Assembly (NCBI GenBank): GCA_002189035.1
Contig: NEEC01000015.1
Coordinates: 1,860,001-1,924,000 of the forward strand
Length of the DNA stretch: 64,000 nucleotides
Direction: 5' to 3'
DNA from: Utricularia gibba
Lineage: Eukaryota; Streptophyta; Magnoliopsida; Lamiales; Lentibulariaceae
The notes beneath the pieces are model-generated. The model did no database searches, had not been told where the DNA came from, and saw nothing but the letters and a program-made list of their open reading frames with translations. Every line of letters starts with the position of its first letter. Within the stretch, counting starts at the first letter, position 1. The position numbers and the translations under genes were made by a program. Below are positions 27,013 through 38,394 of this stretch, piece by piece.

Positions 27013-28845
27013 CTATCCAGCGAGGGTTCTTAACGCCGGCGGCGTAGGGATCGGAAAATCGGCGTCAGTCCATTTCTTTTCGCCCCAATGGCGCAGCATG
27101 CTCCGCCAGTTACAGAACGGATCGATGCACCTTTTTATCCGTTTATCATGGATTGCGATCTTCCAATGTCCGTCGGAGAAATTCTCTTTCTCAGCCTGCA
27201 TTCTATCCCACGCCAACTGCGCCTTCTGCTTCGACGTCAGCAAGCAGAATTCCTGAAGAATCTGTGGCATCGCATCGTGGACTCTCCACCATCTCCTGTG
27301 CGCGGCGTCGCTGGCGAATTCTTGTAAAATTTCCACGTTCCAGTTACAATCGTAGTCTCTGAAACACATCCACGGCTTCGTGCCTAAGTAATGCAGAACG
27401 TAGAGAATCGGAGGTTCTGCGCCGAAGAGACGAGTCTTTTTTTCCCTCATGATTTTGTCGTCGCCGTACCAGAAGTTCTTCAGGAAATTGAGATGTTTCG
27501 GTACTCTGTGCCACCAAGTGAATATCTCGTTCAGATAACCTTGATCTCCACCGTTGTAGGATTCGAATTCGTTGATTTGATTCATCAATAGCTGGAATGT
27601 GCAATTCGACGGTTCAATCACCATCACGCCGGAGTTGAATAGAGTACCGTTGTTCCCGGTGGCGGCTATCTCCGGCATAGCAAAGAGGAAATCAATGTTT
27701 CGGAGGATAAGCAGATCCGCGTCGATGAAGATGATTTTGTCGTAATCGGTCAACTGCCACAACCGGAACTTGCTGTAATTCCACTCGTTGTACGCATCTT
27801 TCTCAGCCTTGGGGTTTCTGATTCTTTCTATGGTTCTCACTTTCCAGCCGGCTAATTGCAGCCCACTCCGGTGATATTCTCCTATCGTTTCATCCACGAG
27901 AATCACCAGATCCCGATCGGAGCCCGCCATTCGGATGCTCTGCGCCGCAGCGATGGCCCCGCAGACGTAAACGTGTGCCGAGTGAAGGATGGTGGCGTAT
28001 GCCTCACGCTGCCTATGCAACGAGCCCTGGTGTATATCCGCGTGCGCCACTTCACATGATCCAATCGGTAGCCGTAGTTTCTCCCTCAGAGCGCCCAGTC
28101 GCGGGCGGTACAACCATGCGCTGCCATCTTGTCCCAAGAGATCTCGGCATGTGAACAGGTTAGGTATCGGGAAACATTTCGTAACAAAAAGAATATGCAC
28201 CGGTGGGAATTGGAAATCCCCTGCTGCTAATGCTAAAGCCGCCGCCGCTCTCTGCAGATGCAACCGTGCGACGTCTCTGGACCAATTTCCCTCATTCCGG
28301 CATGGAAGTTTCACGGCAATTAGGTCTAGGCGTTGACTGGGAACCACAATTTCCGGCAGATTCGGGCACTCTGGAACTTCTTGCTCTTGTTCCTCGTCGA
28401 TCCACTCAGGGTACAGCGATTCCCAGGTAATGCTCTCCTCTGCGTAATCTATATGTAGAACAGTGTGATTAGCCCCTGGAATCAGTTCTCTGAATCCCTG
28501 AACCTCGTTCTCTACAAAATTCAGAAGCCCAACTTGCTGAAATTTGAAACTCTCGGGGAGTTTATTCAATGTTGAAGAGACCTCATCCCAGATTATATTC
28601 AAATCCGAAGCATACCCGTGATCCTTCCTGCATAAATCAAATATGAGTTCACTTAATGGAAGAAACAAAGAGAAGAAGGTTATGTACCTGGGAGATTTCT
28701 TGGGAATTATCTTTCTGAGAAAGGGAGGGGAAAGAATGCAGATGAAACACAAGTAGAGCAGAAATAGAACAGGCAACAGAGTTTTGCATCCATTGCTCTT
28801 GCTGGAAACAGAGTGTTTTAATGCCCTATGGAGGTCCTTTATCAT
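27013..28845 (-). CDS. GUX: GUX-type xylan glucuronosyltransferase (GT8, PGSIP family)
   Basis: Start at the first in-frame ATG (28845), MIKDLHRALKHS. A signal anchor (residues 20-37, LLPVLFLLYLCFICILS) gives the type II Golgi topology. The GT8 domain has REAYATILHSAHVYVCGAIA, EWNYSKFRLWQLTDYDKIIF followed by the DxD (IDADLLIL), FNSGVMVIEPSNCTF, YNGGDQGYLNEIF and HYLGTKPWMCFRDYDCNW. GUX enzymes add glucuronic acid to xylan. The long N-terminal domain (WESLYPEWIDEE) and the C-terminal NWRSMLRHWGEKKWTD suggest the PGSIP4/5 clade, whose activity is less clear. A 60-nt intron (28687-28628, AG|gtacat...atgcag) is open and in frame: 590 residues if spliced, 610 if retained. Confidence 0.92.
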   Translation of the reverse strand: MIKDLHRALKHSVSSKSNGCKTLLPVLFLLYLCFICILSPPFLRKIIPKKSPRYITFFSLFLPLSELIFDLCRKDHGYASDLNIIWDEVSSTLNKLPESFKFQQVGLLNFVENEVQGFRELIPGANHTVLHIDYAEESITWESLYPEWIDEEQEQEVPECPNLPEIVVPSQRLDLIAVKLPCRNEGNWSRDVARLHLQRAAAALALAAGDFQFPPVHILFVTKCFPIPNLFTCRDLLGQDGSAWLYRPRLGALREKLRLPIGSCEVAHADIHQGSLHRQREAYATILHSAHVYVCGAIAAAQSIRMAGSDRDLVILVDETIGEYHRSGLQLAGWKVRTIERIRNPKAEKDAYNEWNYSKFRLWQLTDYDKIIFIDADLLILRNIDFLFAMPEIAATGNNGTLFNSGVMVIEPSNCTFQLLMNQINEFESYNGGDQGYLNEIFTWWHRVPKHLNFLKNFWYGDDKIMREKKTRLFGAEPPILYVLHYLGTKPWMCFRDYDCNWNVEILQEFASDAAHRRWWRVHDAMPQILQEFCLLTSKQKAQLAWDRMQAEKENFSDGHWKIAIHDKRIKRCIDPFCNWRSMLRHWGEKKWTDADFPIPTPPALRTLAG

Positions 28846-29925
28846 CAACCTTTTAACTTTCCTCGCGTATGTTCCATCTCTGCAGATTGTTCTAATCACA
28901 ACAGGATGTAGAGATTGGATGGAGAATGCAAGAAAACAACCGGACTCACGATCGATGCTGTCTCTTGTCCATGTATGCAGCTCCTTTGCAACTTGATCAA
29001 TGTGCACAGAGCCCTTTTATCAAGCTCACTAATAAATGCAGGGATAAGGTAACCAGCCCCGTGATCGACGATCTTCAAAATCACATTTCAAGATTTGGTG
29101 TTTTTTCTTCCAGAAAAAATGGCTCTGGTGACCCAGAAAAAAAAGGTTCTCTCGTGATCGAGTTTGGTAGTGAAAATATGCTGCGTACTAGAAAAAATAC
29201 CAGGATTGGTTGGGATTAGGTTAGTGACAGCAATAGGTTTTAGTTGAAGCTGCATCGACCAGGCAGATAGAGTTGCGGAGTATTCCGTAGACGTGTTTGG
29301 CAAAAGTTTGTTGCTTGTCTGTCTGCTTCAGCTGCAATAAAGGGAAACATGCGTAACATGTTTCTCAAGGGAAAGGAAGACGAGGGGGTGAGACTGAAAC
29401 ATCGAGATGGATCGTTCAGTCTCACTCATATTTGTGCGCAACCTCCGGGCACTCTACGCACAAGGTAGGTGTCCAATCCAAGTTCAGTTGGAGTTCTTTT
29501 GTGTTCTAAGCAAAGCAGCCATTATTGAGCTTATAAACAAGATGGCCCAAGTAACTGGGCTGACACTGCAACAAGATGTGTTCTGACCCAGCCCAGTTTG
29601 CGCTGAATCTTTCATTAGAGAAGAAAACGAGGAATTATAATATAATAAAAAACAGCACTTGTGATGATCTTATAGTTGTTCTCGCGGCTACCTCATATGG
29701 TGATGGGAACAAGGAATCGGAAGTTGGAATTCTGCGGGTTCTTGTGGCTGCTTTCTCGTCCTCGCATTTGTTGGCAGTGTGATCCCAGTTCAATCAGTAA
29801 GGTTTTCCGACAGATGTCTTTGTGGGTTTAGTTACAATTGTATGTCGGAAATACGATCTTGTAAGTTAGTGTGAAATAGCATCGCATCATACGTGGGCGT
29901 CCGTTTCTCCTTCTGATGTGTGGTT
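28846..29925. other. Divergent spacer, GUX and glycerol-3-phosphate transporter
   Basis: About 1.1 kb between start codons. The bases 28846-29007 stay open in frame with GUX but lack an ATG, so this is 5' leader. The rest has no recognisable gene. Confidence 0.5.
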
Positions 29926-31608
29926 ATGGCGTTGACTTACGCGCCACCACCGGGACTGAGAATCTTCTCCGGCTTATTGGGATCGCAGAGGACCATTTTG
30001 TTTCACCAATTTCTGGTTCTTTCCCTCACCTTCATTGCTTATGCTGCTTTCCATGCTTCGCGGAAACCCCCAAGTATTGTTAAATCCAGTCTTACGTCCC
30101 CTGTTAATCACACTGAAACCACCTTGAGTTCTGATCAGAACTTTGGGTGGCCTCCATTTGATGGGCCTAGCGGCCCCCATCGTCTTGGTGAGCTTGATCT
30201 ATCTTTCCTCATGGCTTACGCCGTTGGTATGTACTTCGCAGGCCACATTGGGGATTCCATTGATTTAAGGATTTTCTTGACTATTGGGATGATTGGAAGC
30301 GGCATATTTGTGGTACTTTTTGGGTTGGGGTATTTTCTAGATTTGCATTCTTTTCTTTTCTTTGTTGTTGTACAGATACTATGTGGGTTGTTCCAGTCTA
30401 TTGGTTGGCCTTGTGTGGTTGCGATCGTGGGGAATTGGTTTGGGAAGGCAAAGAGAGGGCTTATCATGGGCGTGTGGAGTTCAAATACTTCAGTTGGCAA
30501 TATCCTTGGGTCTGTGATAGCTTCGTCTATGTTGGGATTTGGTTGGGGCTGGTCTTTTGTCCTACCAGGTGTTCTTATGATGCTTCTTGCTGGGATGGTT
30601 TTCACTTTCCTCGCAGTACATCCTGAAATTGTTGGTTTTGAGTTGCCTGAGAAGAATGTTGAGATGAATGTTGAAGGGGTTCCATTAGTTGATTCCGTGA
30701 CATCAAAAGAGGGAGTCCCGGAGTCCGGGATTGACACTCCGAACGCTATTGGTTTCTTAGACGCATGGAGGCTACCACATGTTGCTACATATGCATTTTG
30801 TTTGTTTTTCTCCAAGCTCGTTGCCTATACCTTCCTGTACTGGCTGCCCTTCTACATTAGGCACACAGGTATTTGCTTGCCACTCTACTTTTGGCTTGAT
30901 GCAGCATGTTTATTTACACTCCATCATCTGAACACAAGTGTGTGTTGCAGCTAGTCTCTGAAACTTTCAACAATATTCCTTCCATTTTGATGCTAAAAAT
31001 TAATTAATCATCAGCGTTTCATTCGGAAAAGAAATGTCTTGAGTCTCATTTTATATTGCGAATGAGTGGCAGGTGTAGCCGGAGTTCATCTGTCTCACCA
31101 AAGAGCTGGGATCCTATCCGTGATATTTGACATAGGAGGCATAGTTGGTGGAATTTCAGCTGGCTACATGTCTGATATCCTAGAAGCTCACGGCGTCACA
31201 TCATTCATATTTTTGTCCCTCTCAATTCCTACTATCATCTTCTACCGGCTCTTTGGATACACTTCTATGCCCGCGAATCTGGTTTTGATGTTCGCATCCG
31301 GTGTCCTTGTGAATGGCCCTTACTCTCTGATAGTAACAGCAGTGTCAGCTGACCTTGGGACGCAGAGCATGAACGCTCGGGCTTTAGCTACCGTGACTGC
31401 TATTATAGATGGCACCGGCTCCGTCGGAGCAGCCGTCGGGCCACTGCTAGCTGGTTACATTTCTACCAGAGGATGGAATAGCGTCTTCCTGATGCTCATT
31501 GTCTCCATATTGATTGCAGCGTGCTTGCTGGTTCGTGTGGTGATAAGAGAAATTCGAGCCAAGATAAACCAGGGAAGATGGCTCTTCTGCACCTCCATCC
31601 TCCGGTAA
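29926..31608 (+). CDS. G3PP: Glycerol-3-phosphate transporter (SLC37/G3Pp family, MFS)
   Basis: Two exons, 29926-30868 and 31073-31608, in phase, giving 492 residues with about 12 hydrophobic segments. The start is the ATG of [14 protein letters not shown]. Family marks: [18 protein letters not shown] after TM1, [55 protein letters not shown], and [17 protein letters not shown]. These organophosphate:phosphate antiporters (Arabidopsis G3Pp1-5) are strongly induced by phosphate starvation in some members. A hydrophilic loop of about 45 residues ([11 protein letters not shown]...ESGIDTP) lies between the two six-helix halves, as usual. No P1BS-type element was searched for systematically. Confidence 0.93.
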
Positions 31609-31845
31609 TAGTTTTGTGATTCACATGCCATTCTGTATTAACATTAGTACTACTTCAAGATGAATGAGTGGAGGATACCCATGAGAAAGTAGTTCAAGTA
31701 GCAGCGAGTCAAAATTTCTGTACAGATAGCATCCAAATCGACCTCAGTACACATTACACATGAGTTATCATCATGGTGGCAACAAAGCTCTACGACAGAT
31801 GGTTCATATGATATATGGCGAGGCCCCTTACATGGTGGTTTTTCA

Positions 31846-33391
31846 TCAGCACAGGTCGCTTCTGCACAGGGGGCAAGAGCCATGCCTCAGCAGCCAAGTA
31901 TCGATGCAAGTTAGATGAAACATGTGGTGGCAATGAGGCAAACGCCTGACGGTTTCTCCAACCAGAAAGTCCTGATCAGGGAAGATGAAAGGAGAGCGTG
32001 ATTGATTTCATATTGGCTGCGCAGAAAGCGGCATGAAAGAGTGCGAAGGGAACAAACAAACTACCTGTAAGCATACTGAACAGCAGGCTTCATCTCCTTT
32101 AGTATCAAAGCTGAAGTCTTTCGTAATGGTGAACTTGGGGATGTTTTCAACGCTGTCTGCGAGCAACCCTTTCGCCCCACCGATGTCGAACAGGTTGTGA
32201 ACTTCGTCGAACTGTGCTTCGACGGCACCCATCTGGATTAACAAAATAAGCGTAGGTGTGAGTGAAGGAAACAATTTGAGGAAAAACGAGTAGCCTGCGA
32301 ATGCATGCCTGGCTTTGCACTGCACTAAGCATCGCAGGGCCGATACGCTCACGAACGAGTCGACCGCTCACAAGGCTACTCAGAACATCAATCTGCACGC
32401 ACAACGTGGATTGACGAGTCACATCATTTCCTTCAAATTTGTCATTTCCAAAACAATATAAACATACACAGTACATAAAAGCTCACCAGATAGAGGAGGC
32501 AGCGCAGCCCTGACTCATCAGACTGCCATAGATGCAGTGAGGATTCAAAGACTTCGATGGAGAAAACAGCACCAGATATGGCGCCCACAGATGCACCTCT
32601 GATAAATCCACTCTCTGTTTCCTGGCCAATCACTGCTCCGGTCATTGCTCCTAAGAAGGTTCCCACTAAACAAGAACAGCATCAATGTTATCCCTTGCAA
32701 AGCTCCAGAAAACAACACAAGTAGATGTTGGAAGCAAGCAACCAAGATCCTAGATTCACCCAAATGAAGCCGCCCAACATGAATGCCACATCAACTATGT
32801 GCAAAACGAGAGTATAAACCAATGACTCAGGTCTCTGCACAGAGGATAATGAACAAGACAAAACTGGACAACATCCAGAAGTACCCAAGTTTTAAAATAT
32901 CATATAGTCGAAGACTTCTAATCAGAATAATCAATCCCTACACACTAACAAGGCTTTCAGAGAAAGTCCAGCTCCTCCGGATCTAGAGTCAGATCCTTGA
33001 TCACACAGAAAAAGCAGGACCGGTGGAGACTCTAACTTTTTAAAACCTTCAATTCTAAAATCCTCCGCATGAAATTAGAAAATCGCTTCATCAGGTTTAG
33101 GACCAAGCTACAGCTGTTGTCTAAGATTCAAAATGAAGACACAGGAATCAGGAAGTAAACGTGAAGCTCAGAACCCACAAAATGTTTCAAATTTGGAGCA
33201 AGACAATCAAAGAGCTCACCAAAAGCAAACACAAAAGTCAAGATCGCGGAGAAAACATTCCCAAGCACAGCAGAAACCGCACACCCGACACCTTCTCTGA
33301 CCCTAATGACAAAAGAACCGGGTGTTGCCAATGGGATCGATGAAGAAGGAGAAGATAAGGAATGCGAAGGGTGTGGATGATGAAACTCCAT
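31846..33391 (-). CDS. NEP1-interacting-type RING-H2 membrane protein
   Basis: Five exons: 33391-33220, 32665-32487, 32392-32309, 32232-32065 and 31971-31846, total 242 residues. The N-terminal part is hydrophobic ([17 protein letters not shown], then [21 protein letters not shown]) and spans the membrane; the conserved middle is [20 protein letters not shown]. The C terminus is a RING-H2 finger with eight zinc ligands (CSVCLQDF...[16 protein letters not shown]...CPLCRSD). It matches Arabidopsis NIP1/NIP2 (At4g35840 type), which recruit the plastid RNA polymerase RPOTmp to thylakoids. E3 ligase activity is inferred from the finger. Intron 3 has a GC donor (AGCCAG|gcatgc, 32308-32307); the phase and the QSQ-MGAV junction require it. 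Confidence 0.92.
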
Positions 33392-34292
33392 CAATATTCA
33401 ACAAATCCACAGACGCGAGCTTTTTTTTCCAGACCAGATGATCAAGAAAGGAATCAACAGTCGTCCCATGCCTTTCTCATCCATCTCTACATTTATTACC
33501 ATAATTACTCCAAGGGCCACGTAGTATGTGAGCCAAAAAGCTACCTTCAACCCCCCATTACCTTGTCCGTGTATAAAATATCACGGATTTTCACTCGGGG
33601 GTCTGCCTCGCACCGTTTCCAGTTTGACCTACGGTTCATCCATGTCATTTGGCAGAAGGGGTAACGAACTATACAAATGCAGCAAGTAGCAACTTGGAAC
33701 GGGTCTCCAAGTTAAGGGGCTGTGGCACATACTAGCAGTTGGGAATTATGACAGTAGGACCCAGATGAGTTAATTCAAACGGCGGCTGGGCATGGTAACG
33801 GCATTCAAAGCTTCCCACTCTGCCATCGCTTATCCGGAAATACAAAAAAAAGTTTCCTCTTCAACTCCAACGGAAAAATAAGCTGCTCGCCAAAATCCCA
33901 TAGTTGAACCATCTAAATAACGTGGGTTAATAATGGGAGACTTTATGTTGATTTCAAAGAAGACTCACGTGGTAGTTGAGGCCTCGGTCCATGGAATCCA
34001 GCTCCAGTTACTGTCAATGCACATGGTGGTTAATCGTTTCATTCGGCCCAGCACATGGATTTTCATGGCGGGATCCAGTTATTCTATTCGATAAAAAAAA
34101 AAAAATCAATAACTAACATAACTTCTAACGAGAAGGAGAGAGGGTGAGGTTGAGCGCATGACACTGCAGAATGACTTAGAGACACTCGCCGCTCAATATG
34201 GAAAAGCAATCATCAAAATCCACAGAACATCTTGCAACATAACGCTGGAAACCATCCGGAAACTAATGCCACAGTGAGAGGGCAGGCAAACC
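33392..34292. other. Spacer between the RING gene and the SR45a-like gene
   Basis: Promoter of the RING gene on the left (with GGCCAC/CCACGTAG near 33515) and the 3' UTR of the SR gene on the right. No further gene is recognised. Confidence 0.5.
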
Positions 34293-36256
34293 TCATCTTT
34301 TACCATGACCGTAGCCTCTTTCAAGGCCGCGTCGGGGAGAGTATGACCTATCCCATCTGGACCGCCGGGGGGAGGTGAATATCCCGGAGGGCGTCTGTAT
34401 GGTGAGCGCCCTGTGGACCTTCGGTAACCATATTCCTCGCGTCTTAAGCCTCCGTAGTCCCTACCACCACGATCACCTCTAGAGCCTTTCAACAAGCAAA
34501 TGAGTTGGGCAGTGGGTTGAGGGCCACGGCAGAAAATGGAAGAACAAGGAATCAACTTACCGTTGCTTTTAAAGCCAGCATAATGACCAGGAGTTGGAGG
34601 CCTTCCCCGTTGTCTTCGTGACTAGAAATTTAAGACATTCAAAATGACAAATAACTCAGAAAGCCAAGTAAAATCCAATAAAAGGCTCAATGAAGGAACA
34701 CAAAAAGCTTCCATGCATAACTGTATGGTCTGCAGTATACCGTGATGACAAATGAGAGAAAACAATGCTAGGTGTGGGATACCATAAAAGCCTGATTACA
34801 TGCTGACAAAGACCGTTGATTAATTGAGGGATGAGTATTTGCTGAGGTTGTAAAGGTGTTGAGCAATATAGATGGATGCAATTTAGTTGATCAAATGCAA
34901 TTGCAAAGCTGTTTTAGCTTGTTGCGATCGGGTGAGCTGATCAGCATTGGTTTCTGCCAACATGGCTTGAGACATTATCTTCTGAATATAACCAGAAAAC
35001 CTTCACGTCAACAAAAAAAACTACAACTAAATCCAAATAGGTGTGGACACAAGTTTGACCTGAAACGGCCGCTTACCATCTCAACAGTAATATATCCCCC
35101 TTGCAGCATTGTTTGGTTTAGATGTTTTATACAGTGCTTTGCATCCTCAACAGAGTCCATAGTTATAAAAGCAAAACCACGAGAGGTCCCTGACTGAGGA
35201 TCCACCACTAGGAAAACTGACTTAACCTGTAAATATCAATCAGGAAAATTAAAACAATAATTCGGCATACCCCATTGGCAGGGAGATGCATACTAGCAAA
35301 TAAGTGAACCAGCTACCTTTCCTTCCTTAGAGAAGTGGCCCTCAAGATCCCTCTCTGAGATCCTAGTTGACAAGCCAGCCACATAGAGAGTATTCCCAGG
35401 ATTTATAGCATCAGATCTGGGTAGGAAAGCCATCACAACATGTGGACCGGAAATAACATGCAATATTAAGCTTGAATGTCCAGCAAACCTGCCCCGGCCT
35501 CTTGACAAAGATCTTTCTCCATGTCTTGACCATGATCTCGAACGTGACCTGGATTTGGGCCGAAACCATGAACTAGATTTGGGCCGAGACTGCGATCTAG
35601 ATTTGGAGCGCTCCATTCGAGGTGGAGGGGACCGCTCAGATCTATATGTTTGATAAGACTTAAGAGTAAGGCAAGAGTGGAGAGCTAACTTGACAAAGAA
35701 ATCTTTTATCCAGAAAGAAAGTTGGAAAACATTGAATTTCCACGAGCAATACTAAATAATGTCATATTTAAACCCTAGAATTGTTTAGAAAAACCCAGAA
35801 ACATCATTATAGAAACTGAAATCAAACGCAAATAATTTCAAGTTTGCCTTACATTTTGTATGTGATCGATCAGGTTACACAAACGAAACGTCCCTCAACA
35901 ATAACGTTGAATATCATGCACGGCGCCAACCAAAGAAAGAAACTCATCCCTAAACCATTAAAATTCACCGCAAGCTACGGAATACCACTACAACTGGTGC
36001 AAAATCACGATGAATACTCCGGCCCCAAACAAAACAGTAGATCGCAAGAGGTTGGAAATAGCCTCAATGAAAAACGCTAAGAAAAACGGGAAAACGAAGC
36101 AAGCAACAAGAAAGTGTTACCGTCTGCGAGGTGTGTCAGCCTGCGAAACAGAACAATATTCTCAGTTTTCTTCCAATTGCCTCAAAGACTGAACCACAGA
36201 CAGCCAGGATACAAAGAAATCAAAAAATCTTGTAAACGAAGTCAGTCTCTTACCAT
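34293..36256 (-). CDS. SR45a: SR45a/Tra2-like serine-arginine-rich splicing factor (one frameshift)
   Basis: Seven exons: 36256-36254 (only ATG), 36140-36121 (20 nt), 35641-35489, 35416-35317, 35226-35077, 34621-34561 and 34485-34293; about 226 residues. Order: MADTPRRRSERS..., an RS-rich region (SRSQSRPKSSS, SRSRSRSWSRHGERS), one RRM with RNP2 TLYVAGLS and RNP1 SRGFAFITM, then a second Arg-rich tail. This is the RS1-RRM-RS2 layout of Tra2/SR45a, alternative-splicing regulators that respond to stress in plants. In the last exon the G-run at 34367-34372 (C-run in the gene) is one base off. The expected tail RRSRWDRSYSPRRGLERGYG then lies in the next frame and stops at 34293; unshifted, the frame becomes GGPDGIGHTLPD. 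Confidence 0.88.
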
Positions 36257-36565
36257 TGCGGAATTCAAACGCAAGAACCCTAAACCCGTTCAGCCCCTGC
36301 CTTTTCCCAGAACAACAATTTTTGCAAAACTGCTATAACCGTTTTCGGGGGAAATTGAAATTCCCCCGCTAAAACGGTTTCGGATCGGGCCAAACACTGC
36401 AATAGTAACTGTCATCAGCCCTATTTTCGTCATTACTGCCAGCCCCTCAACCAATAAGAGCCATCCAACGGAGTTGAAGCGGATCAATGACGTGACGGGT
36501 CTGCTCCAATTTCGCCCATTTTCCCTTCAAACAACACCCGGGATACTCGAAGTCGGTAAACGAAG
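36257..36565. promoter_or_regulatory. Compact bidirectional promoter, SR45a-like (-) and NTPCR (+)
   Basis: Only 309 bp separate the two start codons, and part of that must be 5' UTR of both genes. It contains a TGACGTGACGGG stretch at about 36487-36498 and GGGCC-type boxes near 36390. No TATA box is evident on either side. Confidence 0.6.
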
Positions 36566-37656
36566 ATGGCTGCCACCGGAAAATGCTTTCTCGTCACAGG
36601 ACCTCCGGTATTCGTTTACCTGTGCTTCATTTTCCATCTACATGTGTGGCGAGACTTTTTTGTACGCAGGGTGTTGGAAAAACTACTCTGATAATGCGAG
36701 TGATCGATGCCCTTAAGCAATCCAACCCCAACTTGAAGATTCAGGGGTTCTACACTCGTATGCATTCATAATTGATCTTATCAAACCGATGGGTTTTATT
36801 TTCCATGAGTTAATTTAAGGTTCTGGAGCATCATGATGTTAGTGATTTGTGCAATCGTGTGATTCACAGGTGAGTTAAGAGAAGGTTCAGACAGGGTAGG
36901 TTTTGAAGTGGTTACTCTCAAGGGCCGTACCGCTCTTCTTGCGTCCACTAAAATTTCTGGGTAATTATAAGAGTAGGAACCATATGCCATTGTGTTCTCA
37001 AAATTCAATTTCAGGGTCTACACATTTTCATGCAGAAGTGCTTGAAAAGGTGATAAGATCCATTTTCATGAGATATGAACACCATCTTGTGTTTACATCC
37101 ATCCATATGGCAGTCAAGAATCTCAGAGATGGCCTTGCGTGGGAAGGTACAAAGTAGATGTATCATCATTTGAATCAACAGCCTTGCCTGAGTTGCAGGC
37201 GAGTGAAATATGCAGAATGAATATCTGGAACTTGATTTATCTTCTTGGTTGCAGCTAACTGCTGTACAAATATGGAACAGCTGGTTCTTAGCAACTGTTT
37301 TGTGCACCAGGTTCAAGAAGACACTGACTTGTTCATCATTGATGAAGTGGGTAAAATGGAGCTATTTAGTTCATCATTTTTCCATCGTGTCTTGAAAGTC
37401 CTGGAGTCAGACATCCCTCTTTTGGCATCCATACCCAGTCCCAGATCCGGTTACGACATCCCCGGAGGTATTCAGCAAAACGGTTGAGTTTCCTTGGCAT
37501 CTTTTTCCCAGAGCCAACATATGCATCTCGTGTTTTGCAGTTGCACGATTGAAGAATCATCCTGGAGCTACGATTTTTACACTGAACATTGCTAACAGGG
37601 ATGCCATTAAAGATCAGTTACACTCTCAGTTGGCAACCTTGTTCCAGAGTCACTAG
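36566..37656 (+). CDS. THEP1/NTPCR-type nucleoside-triphosphatase
   Basis: Six exons: 36566-36607, 36670-36757, 36870-36960, 37114-37198, 37311-37467 and 37541-37656; 192 residues, close to human NTPCR (190). Walker A is GPPGVGKTT, split by the first intron; Walker B is DLFIIDEVGKMEL. RWPCVGRYKVDV and FESTALPELQ are conserved. These P-loop enzymes slowly hydrolyse NTPs in vitro and their cellular role is unclear. The intron after LPELQ has a GC donor (CAG|gcgagt at 37199-37200), the only choice that joins in phase to VQEDTDLF. Open but wrong alternatives exist around 37020-37110 (GSTHFHAEVLEK), which I rejected because they lose RWPCVGRYKVD. Confidence 0.92.
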
Positions 37657-38394
37657 GTCTTTGTTATACTTTTGGTGCTGAAAAAGTCTGGTCGTTTCAG
37701 ACGTTAAATGCCCAGCTTAGCCACAGGAAAATTCACTCTGATCCCACAGGTTTTGTGTAATGGAAAATAACAGAGCCTCAGACATCCAAGGAAGGAATAA
37801 GCAGCATAAGCTCTCAAGCCCGGCGAAAGGCGAAAGCTTTAGTCGGCCACTGCGAATGTTTTTGAGAAACAAGCCTTTGGATTTATCATCATGGGCATGA
37901 AGAGTAAAAGATGAACCAGGCAGATTAAAAAAGGATGGGGTGGGGGTGATTTTATATCAAATTAAAACAGTCACTGAAATCGATCATCCCTCTTCTAATC
38001 GGCGGTCTATGATCTTGAAGACGATGATACAAGAGGAACACTGGAGAGTCAGAAATTTTCCATGCCCGTATGGCCAGCAAAAGATAATTGCAAATGCTGG
38101 AAAAGTGAGGATGAATTGAAAAGATTCAATATGAGGGACTTGCTCATCTCTCGATGCCACTGACTATATGAGTGCAGAAGAGGCAGACGTTGAAAGTCCC
38201 AAAGAACACACACAGCTTCAGATTGAAAAAGTTTCCAATCCTATTCGCAAACAGTTCATTCAAACCACGAAGCCGGAAGCGCGACACGAATGAATCTATG
38301 CAGACAAATCACAATTCTGAAGGAAATACACGGCGGAAGAAGCAAAATCAAGGAAACACATCGGTCGGAGTTAGGGTTTCGCGGTGGAGACCCG
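37657..38394 (-). other. Unassigned, possibly transcribed region below an orphan promoter
   Basis: It lies downstream (minus sense) of the promoter at 38371-38448. On the minus strand the reading frames are short, the longest being about 65 codons without a good ATG, and show no known domain. A hairpin (CCAGCA/TGCTGG, about 38073-38099) and one box C-like ATGATGA (about 37885, minus) are visible. I could not assemble a convincing snoRNA or protein. Confidence 0.3.

Noticed and set aside
36903-37157. NTPCR exon reading GSTHFHAEVLEK
   Set aside because: Phase allows it, but it loses the conserved RWPCVGRYKVDV block, which the exon 37114-37198 provides.
38100-38170. Possible box C/D snoRNA on the plus strand (GGATGAA ... 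CTGA)
   Set aside because: The C box deviates from RTGATGA and no terminal stem pairs; too weak to call.
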